Shown here: in pieces, positions 7,802-16,467 of the stretch
Position numbering within the stretch: position 1 is the stretch's first letter
Layout: every line of letters begins with the position of its first letter
Source: Lutibacter sp.
Lineage (GTDB): Bacteria > Bacteroidota > Bacteroidia > Flavobacteriales > Flavobacteriaceae
Length of the DNA: 64,000 bases
Direction of reading: 5' to 3'
Assembly: GCA_002733665.1 (NCBI GenBank)
Contig: NVWM01000005.1
Coordinates: 74,580 to 138,579 of the forward strand
Translations under genes and position numbers: made by a program
The notes under the pieces: model-generated
Database searches by the model: none
What the model was told of the DNA's origin: nothing
Seen by the model: only the letters and a program-made list of their open reading frames with translations

Positions 7802-9639
7802 TATCTACTTAAAAATTCAGAAATTAATTCCATCAATTTTGATGATGCTGTTTTTGTTCCTTTAAGTTTAATTCTTTCTTGTATTTTCAACTCATCAAGA
7901 AGGACATTTCCTTTGTATAATTTAAATAAACTTTCATCTTCAATACTCAAAGAGACTTTCGAAGTCTTTGCTTTTTGTTTTCTGATGACTCCTTCTTTTT
8001 TGGTGAAATCTATTTCCCAACATGCAGTAGTTTCACCTGAAACTACTTGTATTTCATACAACCCTTTATGTTTTTTTACAAATTTTGGGTTACTATTACT
8101 ATATTTTCTTAATGCAGTAAAGAAAGGTTTACTCTTAATTTTCACAACAGTTGGTGTAGTTTTCTTTTTCCCTTTTTTCTTAATGAGTTCTTCTAATTCA
8201 TTAGCAGATTCTCTTATATAACGAGAGAATTTTCCAACATCAGGCATCGTTTTAGAATCGGTAGTTGTAGTAATTGTTACTTGTCCATTATAACTAAAAG
8301 CGGCAATAATCAAACCAAAACCATCAACTACGGGAGTTAGTCCAAATAAAGAAACAATCTTATGACCTTTTATATACAATAAGCCTCGAGGTCCTGGAAC
8401 ATTAGTGATTGTCACATTAAATGGAGGTCTATGCAATTCTTTAATATTGTATTTACTATAAATTCCTGCAGCAAGATTTGCCAAACCAAAAGGTACAGAA
8501 TCTGCCATTTGAGCAAGTGACTTTGCTCCTACTGTTTTATGTTTTGTTTTTCCTATTTGTGTCTGATCATGAATATATTCTAAACGTTCAATAGGATTTT
8601 CGATATGTGTTGCAATTTGAACAAGCATGTTTGATATTTGATTGTTCATCTTTTCACTATCAGTGCTATCTTGAGTTCTAACTGAAATTGGAACATTGGC
8701 TACTAAAGGTTGCGTTGGTAATTTTTCTCGATCTATCAAATATCTTCTAATTGCTCCAGCACATATTGCTAAAATCACATCATTGATGCTTACATCCATT
8801 AATTTTCGGAGAACATTTATCCTGTCGAAAGATAAAATTGCAGTTCCCCAAATTCTCTTTGGAGATATAGAACCGTTAAATATTGTTTTAGGAACAGAAA
8901 TTGAAGGCTTACTATATCCTTTTCCGTTAATTTTCTTTTTGGCTTTGCTTTTAGCAAGTGATAGCAATGTTTCTCCTATTAATTTTGGAACTTTTAATGG
9001 ATTTTTAAAAAAGCCAACTGAACTTTTCAACAAAAGTGATAATTCGTCTGGTAATGGATCAGGTTCATATTCTTTAGGAAGTGGTGGTTCAACATCTTTA
9101 CTTTTATCATCAGTATCAAAAAGAATTCCCATAATTCCAACTCCAGAACTACCATCTATCATAACATGATGTACTTTTGTGACAATAGCAACTGAACCCT
9201 TTGGTATTTGAGGTATTTCATCTAAACCTTCTATAAAATTAATAGACCAAAGTGGTCTTCTTAAATCTAATGGAGCACTAAAAATAGAGGCTGTTGATTC
9301 TCTCAACATTTTCCAATTTGATGGGTCTGGAAGTTTTAATCTATTTAAATGTAAATCTAGATCAAAATTTGGATCATCAACCCAATATGGAAAGTCTAAA
9401 TTCATAGGAACATTTAAAAGACGTTTTCTAAATTTAGGGATTTGATGTAATTTAGATGCAATAGTTTTCTTAAAATCATCAAACTTTAAAGAACCTTCTA
9501 CAATGATTACACTTCCTACATGCATTGGACTCTTTGGAGTTTCTGCATATAAAAAAGTAGCGTCAGAAGCTGAGATTTGTTGAATATTTATATCCAAAGA
9601 ATCTTGAATGATGTCTTTTATATCTATATTTTTTGCCAT
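7801..9639 (-). CDS. Wax ester synthase/diacylglycerol acyltransferase fused to SCP2 domain
   Basis: A 612-residue protein. Residues about 20-490 are a WS/DGAT: catalytic HHVMIDG (157-163), NVPISVRTQD (315-324) and NVPGP (413-417) match the family, which transfers acyl groups from acyl-CoA to diacylglycerol or fatty alcohol. The usual family length is about 450-500. The extra C-terminal 105 residues (about 505-612) read as a sterol-carrier-protein 2 domain: TTACWEIDF, KVSLSIEDESLFKLYKGN and ERIKLKG follow the SCP2 pattern of a strand pair, a helix and a closing strand. SCP2 domains bind lipids, so this tail may present acyl-CoA or diacylglycerol. It is the first gene of the minus-strand operon. 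A basic linker (KKKGKKK, 487-493) joins the parts. Confidence 0.9.
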   Translation of the reverse strand: MAKNIDIKDIIQDSLDINIQQISASDATFLYAETPKSPMHVGSVIIVEGSLKFDDFKKTIASKLHQIPKFRKRLLNVPMNLDFPYWVDDPNFDLDLHLNRLKLPDPSNWKMLRESTASIFSAPLDLRRPLWSINFIEGLDEIPQIPKGSVAIVTKVHHVMIDGSSGVGIMGILFDTDDKSKDVEPPLPKEYEPDPLPDELSLLLKSSVGFFKNPLKVPKLIGETLLSLAKSKAKKKINGKGYSKPSISVPKTIFNGSISPKRIWGTAILSFDRINVLRKLMDVSINDVILAICAGAIRRYLIDREKLPTQPLVANVPISVRTQDSTDSEKMNNQISNMLVQIATHIENPIERLEYIHDQTQIGKTKHKTVGAKSLAQMADSVPFGLANLAAGIYSKYNIKELHRPPFNVTITNVPGPRGLLYIKGHKIVSLFGLTPVVDGFGLIIAAFSYNGQVTITTTTDSKTMPDVGKFSRYIRESANELEELIKKKGKKKTTPTVVKIKSKPFFTALRKYSNSNPKFVKKHKGLYEIQVVSGETTACWEIDFTKKEGVIRKQKAKTSKVSLSIEDESLFKLYKGNVLLDELKIQERIKLKGTKTASSKLMELISEFLSR

Positions 9640-9821
9640 TAATTACAGCATTAATTTTTTAAATTCACAATCTGCAATATAATTATTTTTAATTAGAAAT
9701 TAAAATCTGCTTTTGAGATATTCTTGTGTTTTTATTTTTGCATTACACATAAATTTTCAATTTGATTTTCTTAAAGAAAATATAAAGTTTTGACATTCTA
9801 TTTTCTAATTGTTTTTTTTTG

Positions 9822-9829
9822 TACATTTG
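9822..9829 (+). promoter_or_regulatory. -7 element of the TetR/efflux operon
   Basis: TACATTTG matches the Bacteroidota -7 consensus TAnnTTTG exactly. A good -33 TTG at the usual distance was not found (nearest ones are 10 and 29 bases away), which fits a promoter that is weak or activator dependent. The operator-like palindromes start 3 bases downstream. Confidence 0.55.
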
Positions 9830-9831
9830 TC

Positions 9832-9856
9832 AACCATTTGGTTAAACTAAATAGTT
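9832..9856. promoter_or_regulatory. Two-palindrome operator, probable TetR site
   Basis: Two 12-base palindromes stand side by side: AACCA-TT-TGGTT (9832-9843) and AACTA-AA-TAGTT (9845-9856). The whole 25-base unit is also nearly palindromic (20 of 24 non-central bases). It covers the expected transcription start just after the -7 element. The operon encodes a TetR regulator, so autorepression at this site is the simplest reading. Two dimers could bind, one per palindrome. Confidence 0.6.
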
Positions 9857-9875
9857 AATTTAAAACAGAAAAAAG

Positions 9876-10484
9876 TTGAAGAATATTGTATTTTTAATTA
9901 TAAGTCTATCTCTAATTGTAACAATAAGTTGTTCATCAGATGGAGATAGTAACACCCAGCAAATAACATTATCTCAAGATGAGGTAAATGATTTAAAATT
10001 TTTACGAGAAGAAGAAAAGCTAGCACGTGATGTTTACATATATGCTTATGATAAGTATAGTGATGTTGTTTTTAATAATATTTCACAAAGCGAACAACAG
10101 CATATGGATAAAATACTTGTACTTCTAAACACTTATAATGTTGAAGATCCTGCGTTACCAAATACTGGTGAATTCTCAAATCAGATCTTACAAGGTATAT
10201 ACAATGACTTAACAGCACAAGTTGATATTTCTTTAATAGAAGCATTAAAAGTTGGCGCAACCATCGAAGATTTAGACATAAAAGATATTGAAAATTTTGA
10301 AAATAGAACTGATAAATCAAATATTCTAAATACTTATGAAAAGTTAAAATGTGGCTCAAGAAACCATATGAGAAATTATTATAACCAATTGAGTAACAAC
10401 GGTGTTACATATGTAGTTCAATTTATTTCTGCTTCTGAATTAACAACAATTATTAATAGTTCAAACGAGCAATGTGGTAATTAA
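9876..10484 (+). CDS. DUF2202 ferritin-like lipoprotein
   Basis: A 202-residue protein read from a TTG start, which gives a proper lipoprotein signal peptide: hydrophobic FLIISLSLIVTISC with lipidated Cys19, then SSDGDS. The mature part is a DUF2202 domain, with EEEKLARDVYIYAYDKY, SEQQHMDKI and a late NHMRNYY supplying the Glu and His residues expected of a ferritin-like four-helix bundle that may bind metal. It is the first gene after the TetR operator and ends 15 bases before the tetR gene. The role of DUF2202 is not established; a metal or redox function in the envelope fits the cytochrome and efflux genes downstream. Confidence 0.75.
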   Translation: MKNIVFLIISLSLIVTISCSSDGDSNTQQITLSQDEVNDLKFLREEEKLARDVYIYAYDKYSDVVFNNISQSEQQHMDKILVLLNTYNVEDPALPNTGEFSNQILQGIYNDLTAQVDISLIEALKVGATIEDLDIKDIENFENRTDKSNILNTYEKLKCGSRNHMRNYYNQLSNNGVTYVVQFISASELTTIINSSNEQCGN

Positions 10485-10499
10485 TTTAATACAATAATA

Positions 10500-11111
10500 A
10501 TGGCAAAAACTAAAGATATAAATACAGAAAATCAGATACTTGAAGCTGCTAAAAAAGTGTTTCAAATCAAAGGCATGGATGGTGCTCGTATGCAAGAAAT
10601 AGCAGATAAAGCAAAGATTAACAAGGCAATGCTTCATTATTATTATAGAAGTAAACAGTTACTTTTTGAAGCTGTATTTAAAAATGCATTTGCCTTATTA
10701 GCACCTCAATTAAATACTATTTTAAATGATGATTCTTCCATTGAAGAAAAAGTTAGAAACTTTACTTCTAACTATATTTCATTTATTATAAAGCATCCAT
10801 ATTTACCATCTTTTATAATTCAAGAACTGAATAGAAACCCTGAATTTATCTTAAAACTTAAAGAGCAAAAAGGGTTTCCAAATATTGCCAAATTCAAAAA
10901 ACAAGTAATCCTTGAAATAGAAAAAGGGATTTTAAAACCTATTAAGGGCGAACAATTATTTATAAACATATTATCCTTAAATATTTTTCCTTTTGTAGCA
11001 TCTCCACTAATTAAGGCCTTTGCAAATATTGATAATAAAGAATTTAAGCAACTAATGAACGACCGAAAAACCGAAGTTGCAAACTTCATCGTCAATTCAA
11101 TTAAGACCTAA
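10500..11111 (+). CDS. TetR/AcrR family transcriptional regulator
   Basis: A 203-residue regulator. The N-terminal helix-turn-helix is typical: ILEAAKKVFQIKGMDGARMQEIADKAKINKAMLHYYYRSK, described here by its key parts IAxxAxI and LHYYYRSK at about residues 33-55. The C-terminal ligand-binding part (about 60-200) is helical and variable, ending with NDRKTEVANFIVNSI. It lies second in the efflux operon, directly upstream of tolC (2-base gap), and most likely represses the operon through the 9832-9856 palindromes. Its inducer is unknown; substrates of the ABC pump would be natural candidates. Confidence 0.9.
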   Translation: MAKTKDINTENQILEAAKKVFQIKGMDGARMQEIADKAKINKAMLHYYYRSKQLLFEAVFKNAFALLAPQLNTILNDDSSIEEKVRNFTSNYISFIIKHPYLPSFIIQELNRNPEFILKLKEQKGFPNIAKFKKQVILEIEKGILKPIKGEQLFINILSLNIFPFVASPLIKAFANIDNKEFKQLMNDRKTEVANFIVNSIKT

Positions 11112-11113
11112 TC

Positions 11114-12364
11114 ATGAGCAGATTAAATACATATATTTTATTGTTAATATCTATAAGTATGTTCTCACAAGAACAAATTACTTTAGACGAATGCTACCAC
11201 TTTCTAAACACTAACTTTCCTTTAACAAAAAAAATCACATTATTAGAAGCACAAAACACGATAGACTTAGAGGTCATAAAAACTAAAAAATTACCTGAAA
11301 TAAACTTTTCTGCACAAGCAACATACCAGTCAGATGTGATTGAAATCCCTATTCCTAATGCTGGAATTGAACCTTTAAATAGCGATCAATATCGTGCTAC
11401 TGTTTCTATGAACCAACTTATTTATGATGGCGGAATTATTGAGGCTTCATTAAATGCAAAATCTGCTGCTTTAAAAACACAACAAAAACAAGTAGAAGTG
11501 AATTTGTATCAATTAAAAAAACAAGTTAATCAGCTATACTTTTCTGTTTTATTGACACAAGATAAAAGAGATTTATTGACTGAAAAAGAAAAACAGTTAG
11601 ATGCAAAAATAAAAGAAGTAAAATCTGGAATTGAAAATGGAATGTTACTGCCAACTTCAGATAAAATATTGGTTGCGGAATTACTTAAAGTAAACCAACA
11701 GTCTTATAGCACTGATTTAAATAGAAAGTTGCTTATAAACACGCTTTCAGCACTTATAGGAAATAAAATTGACGCAACTTTAAGATTCAAAAACCAAATA
11801 GTTCCTACACAATTTAATAATGACATTTCTCGACCAGAATTAGAATTATTTCAACTTAAAAAAGAACAAATTAAAGCTACTGAAGTAATAATTTTAAAAG
11901 AGAATTCTCCTAAATTAATTGGGTTTGCAAATGGTGGCTATGGAAATCCTGGACTTAATATGCTCGACAATTCGTTTCAACCTTTTTACACAATTGGTGT
12001 AAAACTTAATTGGAATGTATTTGATTGGAATACAAACAAAAAGAAACGCGAATCACTATCTATACATAAAGATATTATTGATAATGAGGCAGAAATATTT
12101 GCATTAAACACCAATATTGAATTAGATAAATACCTAACTGAAATTAAAAAACTAGAAGCGTTTATTACATCCGATTATGAGATTATCCAACTACGAAAAA
12201 AAGTATTGAAATCGGCAGAATCTCAATTAAAAAATGGTGTTATCACCTCATCTTCCTACATAACAGAATTAACTAATTTATTTGAAGATGAAACGGCGTT
12301 GCGAACACACAAAATTCAATTACAACTTACAAAAGCAAATTATAACATCACAAAAGGAATCTAA
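11114..12364 (+). CDS. TolC family outer-membrane efflux protein
   Basis: A 416-residue protein with a short signal peptide (YILLLISISMFSQ) followed by ITLDECYHFLNTNFP, the usual start of Bacteroidota TolC proteins. It contains two long helical halves (about 90-210 and 290-410) that would form the periplasmic tunnel, and the FDWNTNKKKRE stretch seen in the second repeat. It forms the outer-membrane channel of the pump encoded by the following genes. The next gene starts immediately after its stop codon. Confidence 0.9.
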   Translation: MSRLNTYILLLISISMFSQEQITLDECYHFLNTNFPLTKKITLLEAQNTIDLEVIKTKKLPEINFSAQATYQSDVIEIPIPNAGIEPLNSDQYRATVSMNQLIYDGGIIEASLNAKSAALKTQQKQVEVNLYQLKKQVNQLYFSVLLTQDKRDLLTEKEKQLDAKIKEVKSGIENGMLLPTSDKILVAELLKVNQQSYSTDLNRKLLINTLSALIGNKIDATLRFKNQIVPTQFNNDISRPELELFQLKKEQIKATEVIILKENSPKLIGFANGGYGNPGLNMLDNSFQPFYTIGVKLNWNVFDWNTNKKKRESLSIHKDIIDNEAEIFALNTNIELDKYLTEIKKLEAFITSDYEIIQLRKKVLKSAESQLKNGVITSSSYITELTNLFEDETALRTHKIQLQLTKANYNITKGI

Positions 12365-12365
12365 A

Positions 12366-13259
12366 ATGAAGTGTTTAAATAGATTTATTATAACAATAAT
12401 TATAAGTACTACTCTATTTTCTTGTAACAATGGAAATAACAGAGCAGATGGTTATGGAAATTTTGAAGCTACAGAAATCACAATTTCTGCAGAAACTAAC
12501 GGAAAATTATTAGTTTTTAATTTAAGCGAAGGAGAAATTTTAAAAAAAGGCGATTTTGTTGGACTTATTGATACCATTCCATTGAATTTAAAACGAGAAC
12601 AATTGATCAATTCTAAAGCTATAATTGCATCAAAATCAAGAGGTGTATTATCACAAATTAGCGTGCTAAGCGCACAATTAAAAACGATAAAAATCAATAA
12701 ATCGAGAGTCGGAAATTTGTTTAAGGACAATGCTGGAACACAGAAGCAAATAGATGATGTTAATGGACAAATAGATGTGATTAGGCAGCAAATTAAAAGC
12801 GTTGAAACACAAAACGCTCCTGTTAACGAGTTAAAAAGTATAGACATCCAAATTCTTCAAATAGAAGATCAGATACAAAAGAGCAAGGTTATAAACCCTA
12901 TAAAAGGTACTGTTTTAGTACAATATACTGAAGAGAATGAAATTGCTTCCTTTGGAAAACCGCTTTACAAAATTGCTGATTTAAGCACAATGCTATTGCG
13001 TGTTTATGTGAGTGAAACACAATTGTCAGAAATTAAAATCGGACAAGAAGTCAATGTAAAAATTGATGCACAAAAAGGCATGAAAAATTATAAAGGAATA
13101 ATTACATGGATTGCTGCTGAAGCCGAATTTACACCAAAAATAATTCAAACAAAAGAAGAACGTGTTGCCTTGGTGTATGCTGTAAAAGTTAATGTTATAA
13201 ATGATGGCAGTTTAAAAATAGGAATGCCAGCAGAAATGTGGATTAAAAATGAAAAATAA
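12366..13259 (+). CDS. HlyD-family periplasmic adaptor lipoprotein
   Basis: The start was set at the ATG at 12366, one base after the tolC stop, because this gives a lipoprotein signal (FIITIIISTTLFSC, Cys at 19); the frame also extends upstream inside tolC but without that signal. The 297-residue product has a lipoyl-like half-motif (FEATEITISAETNGKLLVF), a central coiled coil (about 85-165) and a beta-barrel half (VNPIKGTVLVQYTEENEIA, then LSTMLLRVYVSE). It resembles E. coli YbhG, the adaptor that links the YbhFSR ABC pump to TolC. Being lipidated it is anchored to the inner membrane face. Confidence 0.88.
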   Translation: MKCLNRFIITIIISTTLFSCNNGNNRADGYGNFEATEITISAETNGKLLVFNLSEGEILKKGDFVGLIDTIPLNLKREQLINSKAIIASKSRGVLSQISVLSAQLKTIKINKSRVGNLFKDNAGTQKQIDDVNGQIDVIRQQIKSVETQNAPVNELKSIDIQILQIEDQIQKSKVINPIKGTVLVQYTEENEIASFGKPLYKIADLSTMLLRVYVSETQLSEIKIGQEVNVKIDAQKGMKNYKGIITWIAAEAEFTPKIIQTKEERVALVYAVKVNVINDGSLKIGMPAEMWIKNEK

Positions 13260-13339
13260 AATATTGCCATTTTGAGTATTCCAATAATTAGTTGAGTTGA
13301 AAGATATTATCATAATTAATAACGATTAAAAATAGAAAA

Positions 13340-13900
13340 ATGAACAAAAAAGTAATTTTATTAGTAAGTGTTGTTGCACTTTTTACGAGTTGTAATCAAA
13401 CAAAAAAAGAAGGATTTGTTAACATAGCAGAAGCGAATAATAATCTTGCTTTACTTACAAATAAAAAATTAAATGATGGTTACACCATTATGAAAAACAA
13501 CTGTTATGTGTGTCATAATCCAAACACAACATCTCACGACGATATTATTGCACCTCCTTTTAAGGCAGTAAAAATGCATTATACTCGCGCATATGATAAT
13601 AAAGAAGATTTTGTTGATGCAATAGTTAATTGGGTTCAAAATCCAGACGAAGAAAAGGCACTAATGCATGGAGCAGTGAGACGCTTTAAAGTGATGCCTC
13701 AACTGCCTTTACCTAAAAAAGATTTAGAAAAAATTGCAACTTACATTTATGAAAATGATGTTGATGAACCAGAATGGATGGATGATCATATGAAAGAAAA
13801 ACAGATGGGAAATGGAGAAGGAAAAGGCAATGGAATGATGAAAAATGGAAAAAAAGGGTGTAATCATAAAGATGGGAAATCTTGTTCTAATGGATGCTAA
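13340..13900 (+). CDS. Cytochrome c lipoprotein with Cys/Lys-rich metal-binding tail
   Basis: A 186-residue lipoprotein (VALFTSC, lipid Cys at about 18). It has one haem-binding motif CYVCH (about residues 54-58) and a probable distal Met in FKVMPQLPLP, so a mono-haem class I cytochrome c. The last 35 residues are unusual: Met, Gly and Lys rich, then CNHKDGKSCSNGC with four Cys, which looks able to bind a metal. It sits between the adaptor and ABC genes. Its partners are unknown; a redox or copper-linked role is inferred. Confidence 0.75.
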   Translation: MNKKVILLVSVVALFTSCNQTKKEGFVNIAEANNNLALLTNKKLNDGYTIMKNNCYVCHNPNTTSHDDIIAPPFKAVKMHYTRAYDNKEDFVDAIVNWVQNPDEEKALMHGAVRRFKVMPQLPLPKKDLEKIATYIYENDVDEPEWMDDHMKEKQMGNGEGKGNGMMKNGKKGCNHKDGKSCSNGC

Positions 13901-13910
13901 AATATAAAGG

Positions 13911-14342
13911 ATGAATAAAAAAGTAATATTATTAGGAAGTCTTATGCTGCTTTTTTTTATGAGTTGTAATTCTGATAAAAAGGCAAAAATAAATAAAAGT
14001 TCTATAAAAATAGAAGGTGTCAGTTTGGACAATACAAAATTGTGGCAAGCCAATTCGGAAACTACAGAAGGTATCAAAAAAATGCAAAATTTGATGCAAT
14101 CTTTTTCTGAAGAAGAAAATGTAAGTGCGTATGCTTCTTTAAAAAGCAATTTAGAAGTTGAATTTACAAACATTTTTCAGAAATGTACAATGAACGGTGA
14201 AGCTCACAACCAATTGCATAACTATCTAAAGCCTATGATTGGAATTTTTAAAGGCTTAGAATCATCGGATTTAAAAATCTGTCAATCTAATTTTAAAACA
14301 TTGGAAAACCGTTTAGCAGGTTACACTAATTATTTTGAATAA
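13911..14342 (+). CDS. DUF3347-like lipoprotein
   Basis: A 143-residue lipoprotein with signal peptide ending FFMSC. The mature part contains CTMNGEAHNQLHNYLKPM, a pattern I recall from DUF3347 proteins linked to copper handling in Bacteroidota, where His and Met may bind metal. Its first residues (MNKKVILLGS) nearly repeat those of the preceding cytochrome gene, suggesting a copied leader segment. The gap to that gene is 10 bases and its end overlaps the next gene. The family call rests on the one motif. Confidence 0.55.
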   Translation: MNKKVILLGSLMLLFFMSCNSDKKAKINKSSIKIEGVSLDNTKLWQANSETTEGIKKMQNLMQSFSEEENVSAYASLKSNLEVEFTNIFQKCTMNGEAHNQLHNYLKPMIGIFKGLESSDLKICQSNFKTLENRLAGYTNYFE

Positions 14343-14745
14343 AGTGAGTGTATTGATAACAAATAAAAGTGCTATAAGTCAGAAATCGGCAGCAATCCTT
14401 GCATTATTATTAGGATTAATGTCAGTTTTTACAGGTTCAAAAGTACTACTTGAAATAGACACCAAAAATTACAATATATTGTTTTGGTTAGTTGCTTACA
14501 ATGTAATATTTGGTGCTATTTCTATCATTGTTGCCTATTTTATTTGGAAAAATTATTCAAAATCAAAAAGTCTTACATTCTTTGTTTTATCAATGCATTT
14601 TATAGTTTTTATATATTTAAAATTTATAAGTGAAACTGCTGCTTCAGAGAGTATAAAGGCAATGTTATTTAGAACAAGTGTTTGGATATTAATTACAATT
14701 TTATCATTGATAATTCCAAAATATTTAAGCAAACAAGTTAAATAA
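14335..14745 (+). CDS. Four-helix membrane protein of unknown function
   Basis: A 136-residue protein with four predicted transmembrane helices (about 20-40, 49-70, 80-100 and 112-130). I do not recognise the family. The TTG start overlaps the end of the preceding gene by 8 bases; a GTG at 14344 is an equally possible start and would avoid the overlap. The next gene begins 4 bases after its stop. Position in the pump operon suggests a helper subunit, but nothing in the sequence proves that. Confidence 0.6.
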   Translation: MNKVSVLITNKSAISQKSAAILALLLGLMSVFTGSKVLLEIDTKNYNILFWLVAYNVIFGAISIIVAYFIWKNYSKSKSLTFFVLSMHFIVFIYLKFISETAASESIKAMLFRTSVWILITILSLIIPKYLSKQVK

Positions 14746-14749
14746 ATCT

Positions 14750-15652
14750 GTGAGTATTTTAATCAAACATATCAGTAAATCCTTTAAAGATATTATTGCT
14801 TTAAAAGATGTTTCTTTTGAAGTAAATAAAGGCGAATTGTTTGGCCTTATTGGTCCGGATGGAGCCGGAAAAACTACACTTTTCAGAATTTTAACTACAC
14901 TTTTAATTGCTGATAAAGGAAAAGCTACTATTGCCAATTTTGATGCTATAGCAGATTATAAAAAAATTAGAAATAGTGTTGGTTATATGCCTGGAAAGTT
15001 TTCACTATATCCAGATTTAACAGTCGAAGAAAATTTAGAATTTTTTGCTACCATTTTCGGAACAACCATCGAAGAAAATTACAACTTAATTGAAGATATT
15101 TATATTCAAATAGAACCTTTTAAAAAACGTAGAGCAGGAAAATTATCTGGCGGAATGAAACAAAAACTCGCCCTATGTTGTGCTTTAATCCACAAACCAA
15201 AAGTATTGTTTTTAGATGAGCCGACCACAGGAGTTGATCCTGTTTCTCGTAAAGAATTTTGGGAAATGCTCAAACGTTTACAAAAAAAAGATATTACCAT
15301 TTTAGTATCAACTCCATATATGGATGAAGCCGCTTTATGCGATAGGATTGCACTCATTCAATATGGTGAAATTTTAGAAATAGATTCACCTCAAAATATT
15401 GTAAAACATTTTCCTAAAAAACTATACAATGTAAGTGCTAATAAAATGTATGAACTTATTGAGAGTTTAAAAAATTATGAGCATCAGTATAGTGTTTATC
15501 CTTTTGGAGAATTCGTGCATTATACAGACCAAAGAGACCATTTTAATCCGAAAGAATTACAACAGTATTTAGAAACAAATAACCTAAAGAATATCACAAT
15601 AGAAACCACAAACCCAACCATAGAAGACACCTTTATGGAATTGGCTAAATAA
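14750..15652 (+). CDS. ABC transporter ATP-binding protein (first)
   Basis: A 300-residue ATPase starting from GTG. Walker A is GPDGAGKTT (about residues 37-45), signature LSGGMKQ, Walker B LFLDEPTTG and a switch His replaced by Pro in STPYMDEA, a variation known in some duplicated pump ATPases. Residues about 220-300 form a C-terminal extension. Together with the second ATPase it matches the two halves of E. coli YbhF, here as separate genes. It energises the two ABC-2 permeases downstream. Confidence 0.9.
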   Translation: MSILIKHISKSFKDIIALKDVSFEVNKGELFGLIGPDGAGKTTLFRILTTLLIADKGKATIANFDAIADYKKIRNSVGYMPGKFSLYPDLTVEENLEFFATIFGTTIEENYNLIEDIYIQIEPFKKRRAGKLSGGMKQKLALCCALIHKPKVLFLDEPTTGVDPVSRKEFWEMLKRLQKKDITILVSTPYMDEAALCDRIALIQYGEILEIDSPQNIVKHFPKKLYNVSANKMYELIESLKNYEHQYSVYPFGEFVHYTDQRDHFNPKELQQYLETNNLKNITIETTNPTIEDTFMELAK

Positions 15653-15666
15653 TGAATAATGTCTCC

Positions 15667-15722
15667 TCGAGCGCAGTCGAGAGGTCTTAAATTACAAGTA
15701 AAAAGTTCTCGACTGCGTTCGA
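15667..15722. repeat. Inverted palindromic repeat
   Basis: The arms TCGAGCGCAGTCGAGA (15667-15682) and TCTCGACTGCGTTCGA (15707-15722) are reverse complements except for one C/T position (a G-T wobble in RNA). Each arm is itself partly palindromic. The unit lies between the two ABC ATPase genes. It belongs to the same family as the repeats at 46360-46420 and 47165-47190. Confidence 0.85.
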
Positions 15723-15738
15723 ACAGACAAATCAAAAG

Positions 15739-16467
15739 ATGAGTACAGAAAACGTCATAGAAGCAAAAAACTTAACCAAGAAATTTGGTGATTTCACTGC
15801 TGTAAATAAAATTACTTTCAATGTAAAGCAAGGGGAAATCTTTGGTTTTCTAGGAGCCAATGGAGCCGGAAAAACAACAGCAATTAAAATGTTAATTGGT
15901 ATCTCCTCTCCTACTTCTGGCGATGCAAATGTGGCTGGATTTGATATATATAAAAATGCTGAATACATTAAAAAAAACATTGGCTATATGAGCCAGAAGT
16001 TTGCTTTGTATGACGATTTAACTGTTAAAGAAAATATTACGTTTTATGGTGGAATTTATGGTTTATCAAGAAAACGCATCAAAGAAAAAAGATGTCAATT
16101 GGTTGAAGAATTGGGCTTACAAGAAGTCACTAACGAATTGGTAAGTTCTTTGCCATTAGGTTGGAAACAAAAATTAGCATTTTCAGTTACATTATTACAT
16201 GATCCAAAAATTATCTTTTTAGACGAACCAACAGGAGGTGTTGACCCGATTACAAGGCGACAATTTTGGGAAATGATTTATAAAACTGCCAACAAAGGAA
16301 CAACTGTTTTTGTTACCACACATTATATGGACGAAGCAGAATATTGTGATCGAGTATCTATAATGGTAAATGGAAAAATTGAAGCGTTAAACACACCTAA
16401 AGAATTAAAGGAGCAGTATAAAGTAGATAGTATGAATGATGTTTTTTTAAAATTAGCAAGAGGATGA
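15739..16467 (+). CDS. ABC transporter ATP-binding protein (second)
   Basis: A 242-residue ATPase with Walker A GANGAGKTT, Walker B IIFLDEPTGG and switch His in TTHYMDEAEYCDR. The usual LSGGQ signature is changed to LPLGWKQ, as is common in the second ATPase half of YbhF-type pumps. Together with the first ATPase it would form a hetero-dimer. Its end overlaps the first permease gene by 4 bases (ATGA), so the two are coupled. The 86 bases in front of it hold a palindromic repeat. Confidence 0.9.
   Translation: MSTENVIEAKNLTKKFGDFTAVNKITFNVKQGEIFGFLGANGAGKTTAIKMLIGISSPTSGDANVAGFDIYKNAEYIKKNIGYMSQKFALYDDLTVKENITFYGGIYGLSRKRIKEKRCQLVEELGLQEVTNELVSSLPLGWKQKLAFSVTLLHDPKIIFLDEPTGGVDPITRRQFWEMIYKTANKGTTVFVTTHYMDEAEYCDRVSIMVNGKIEALNTPKELKEQYKVDSMNDVFLKLARG

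Noticed and set aside
12282..12365. Upstream extension of the HlyD-like gene
   Set aside because: It lies inside tolC and would destroy the lipoprotein signal peptide; ATG at 12366 is preferred.
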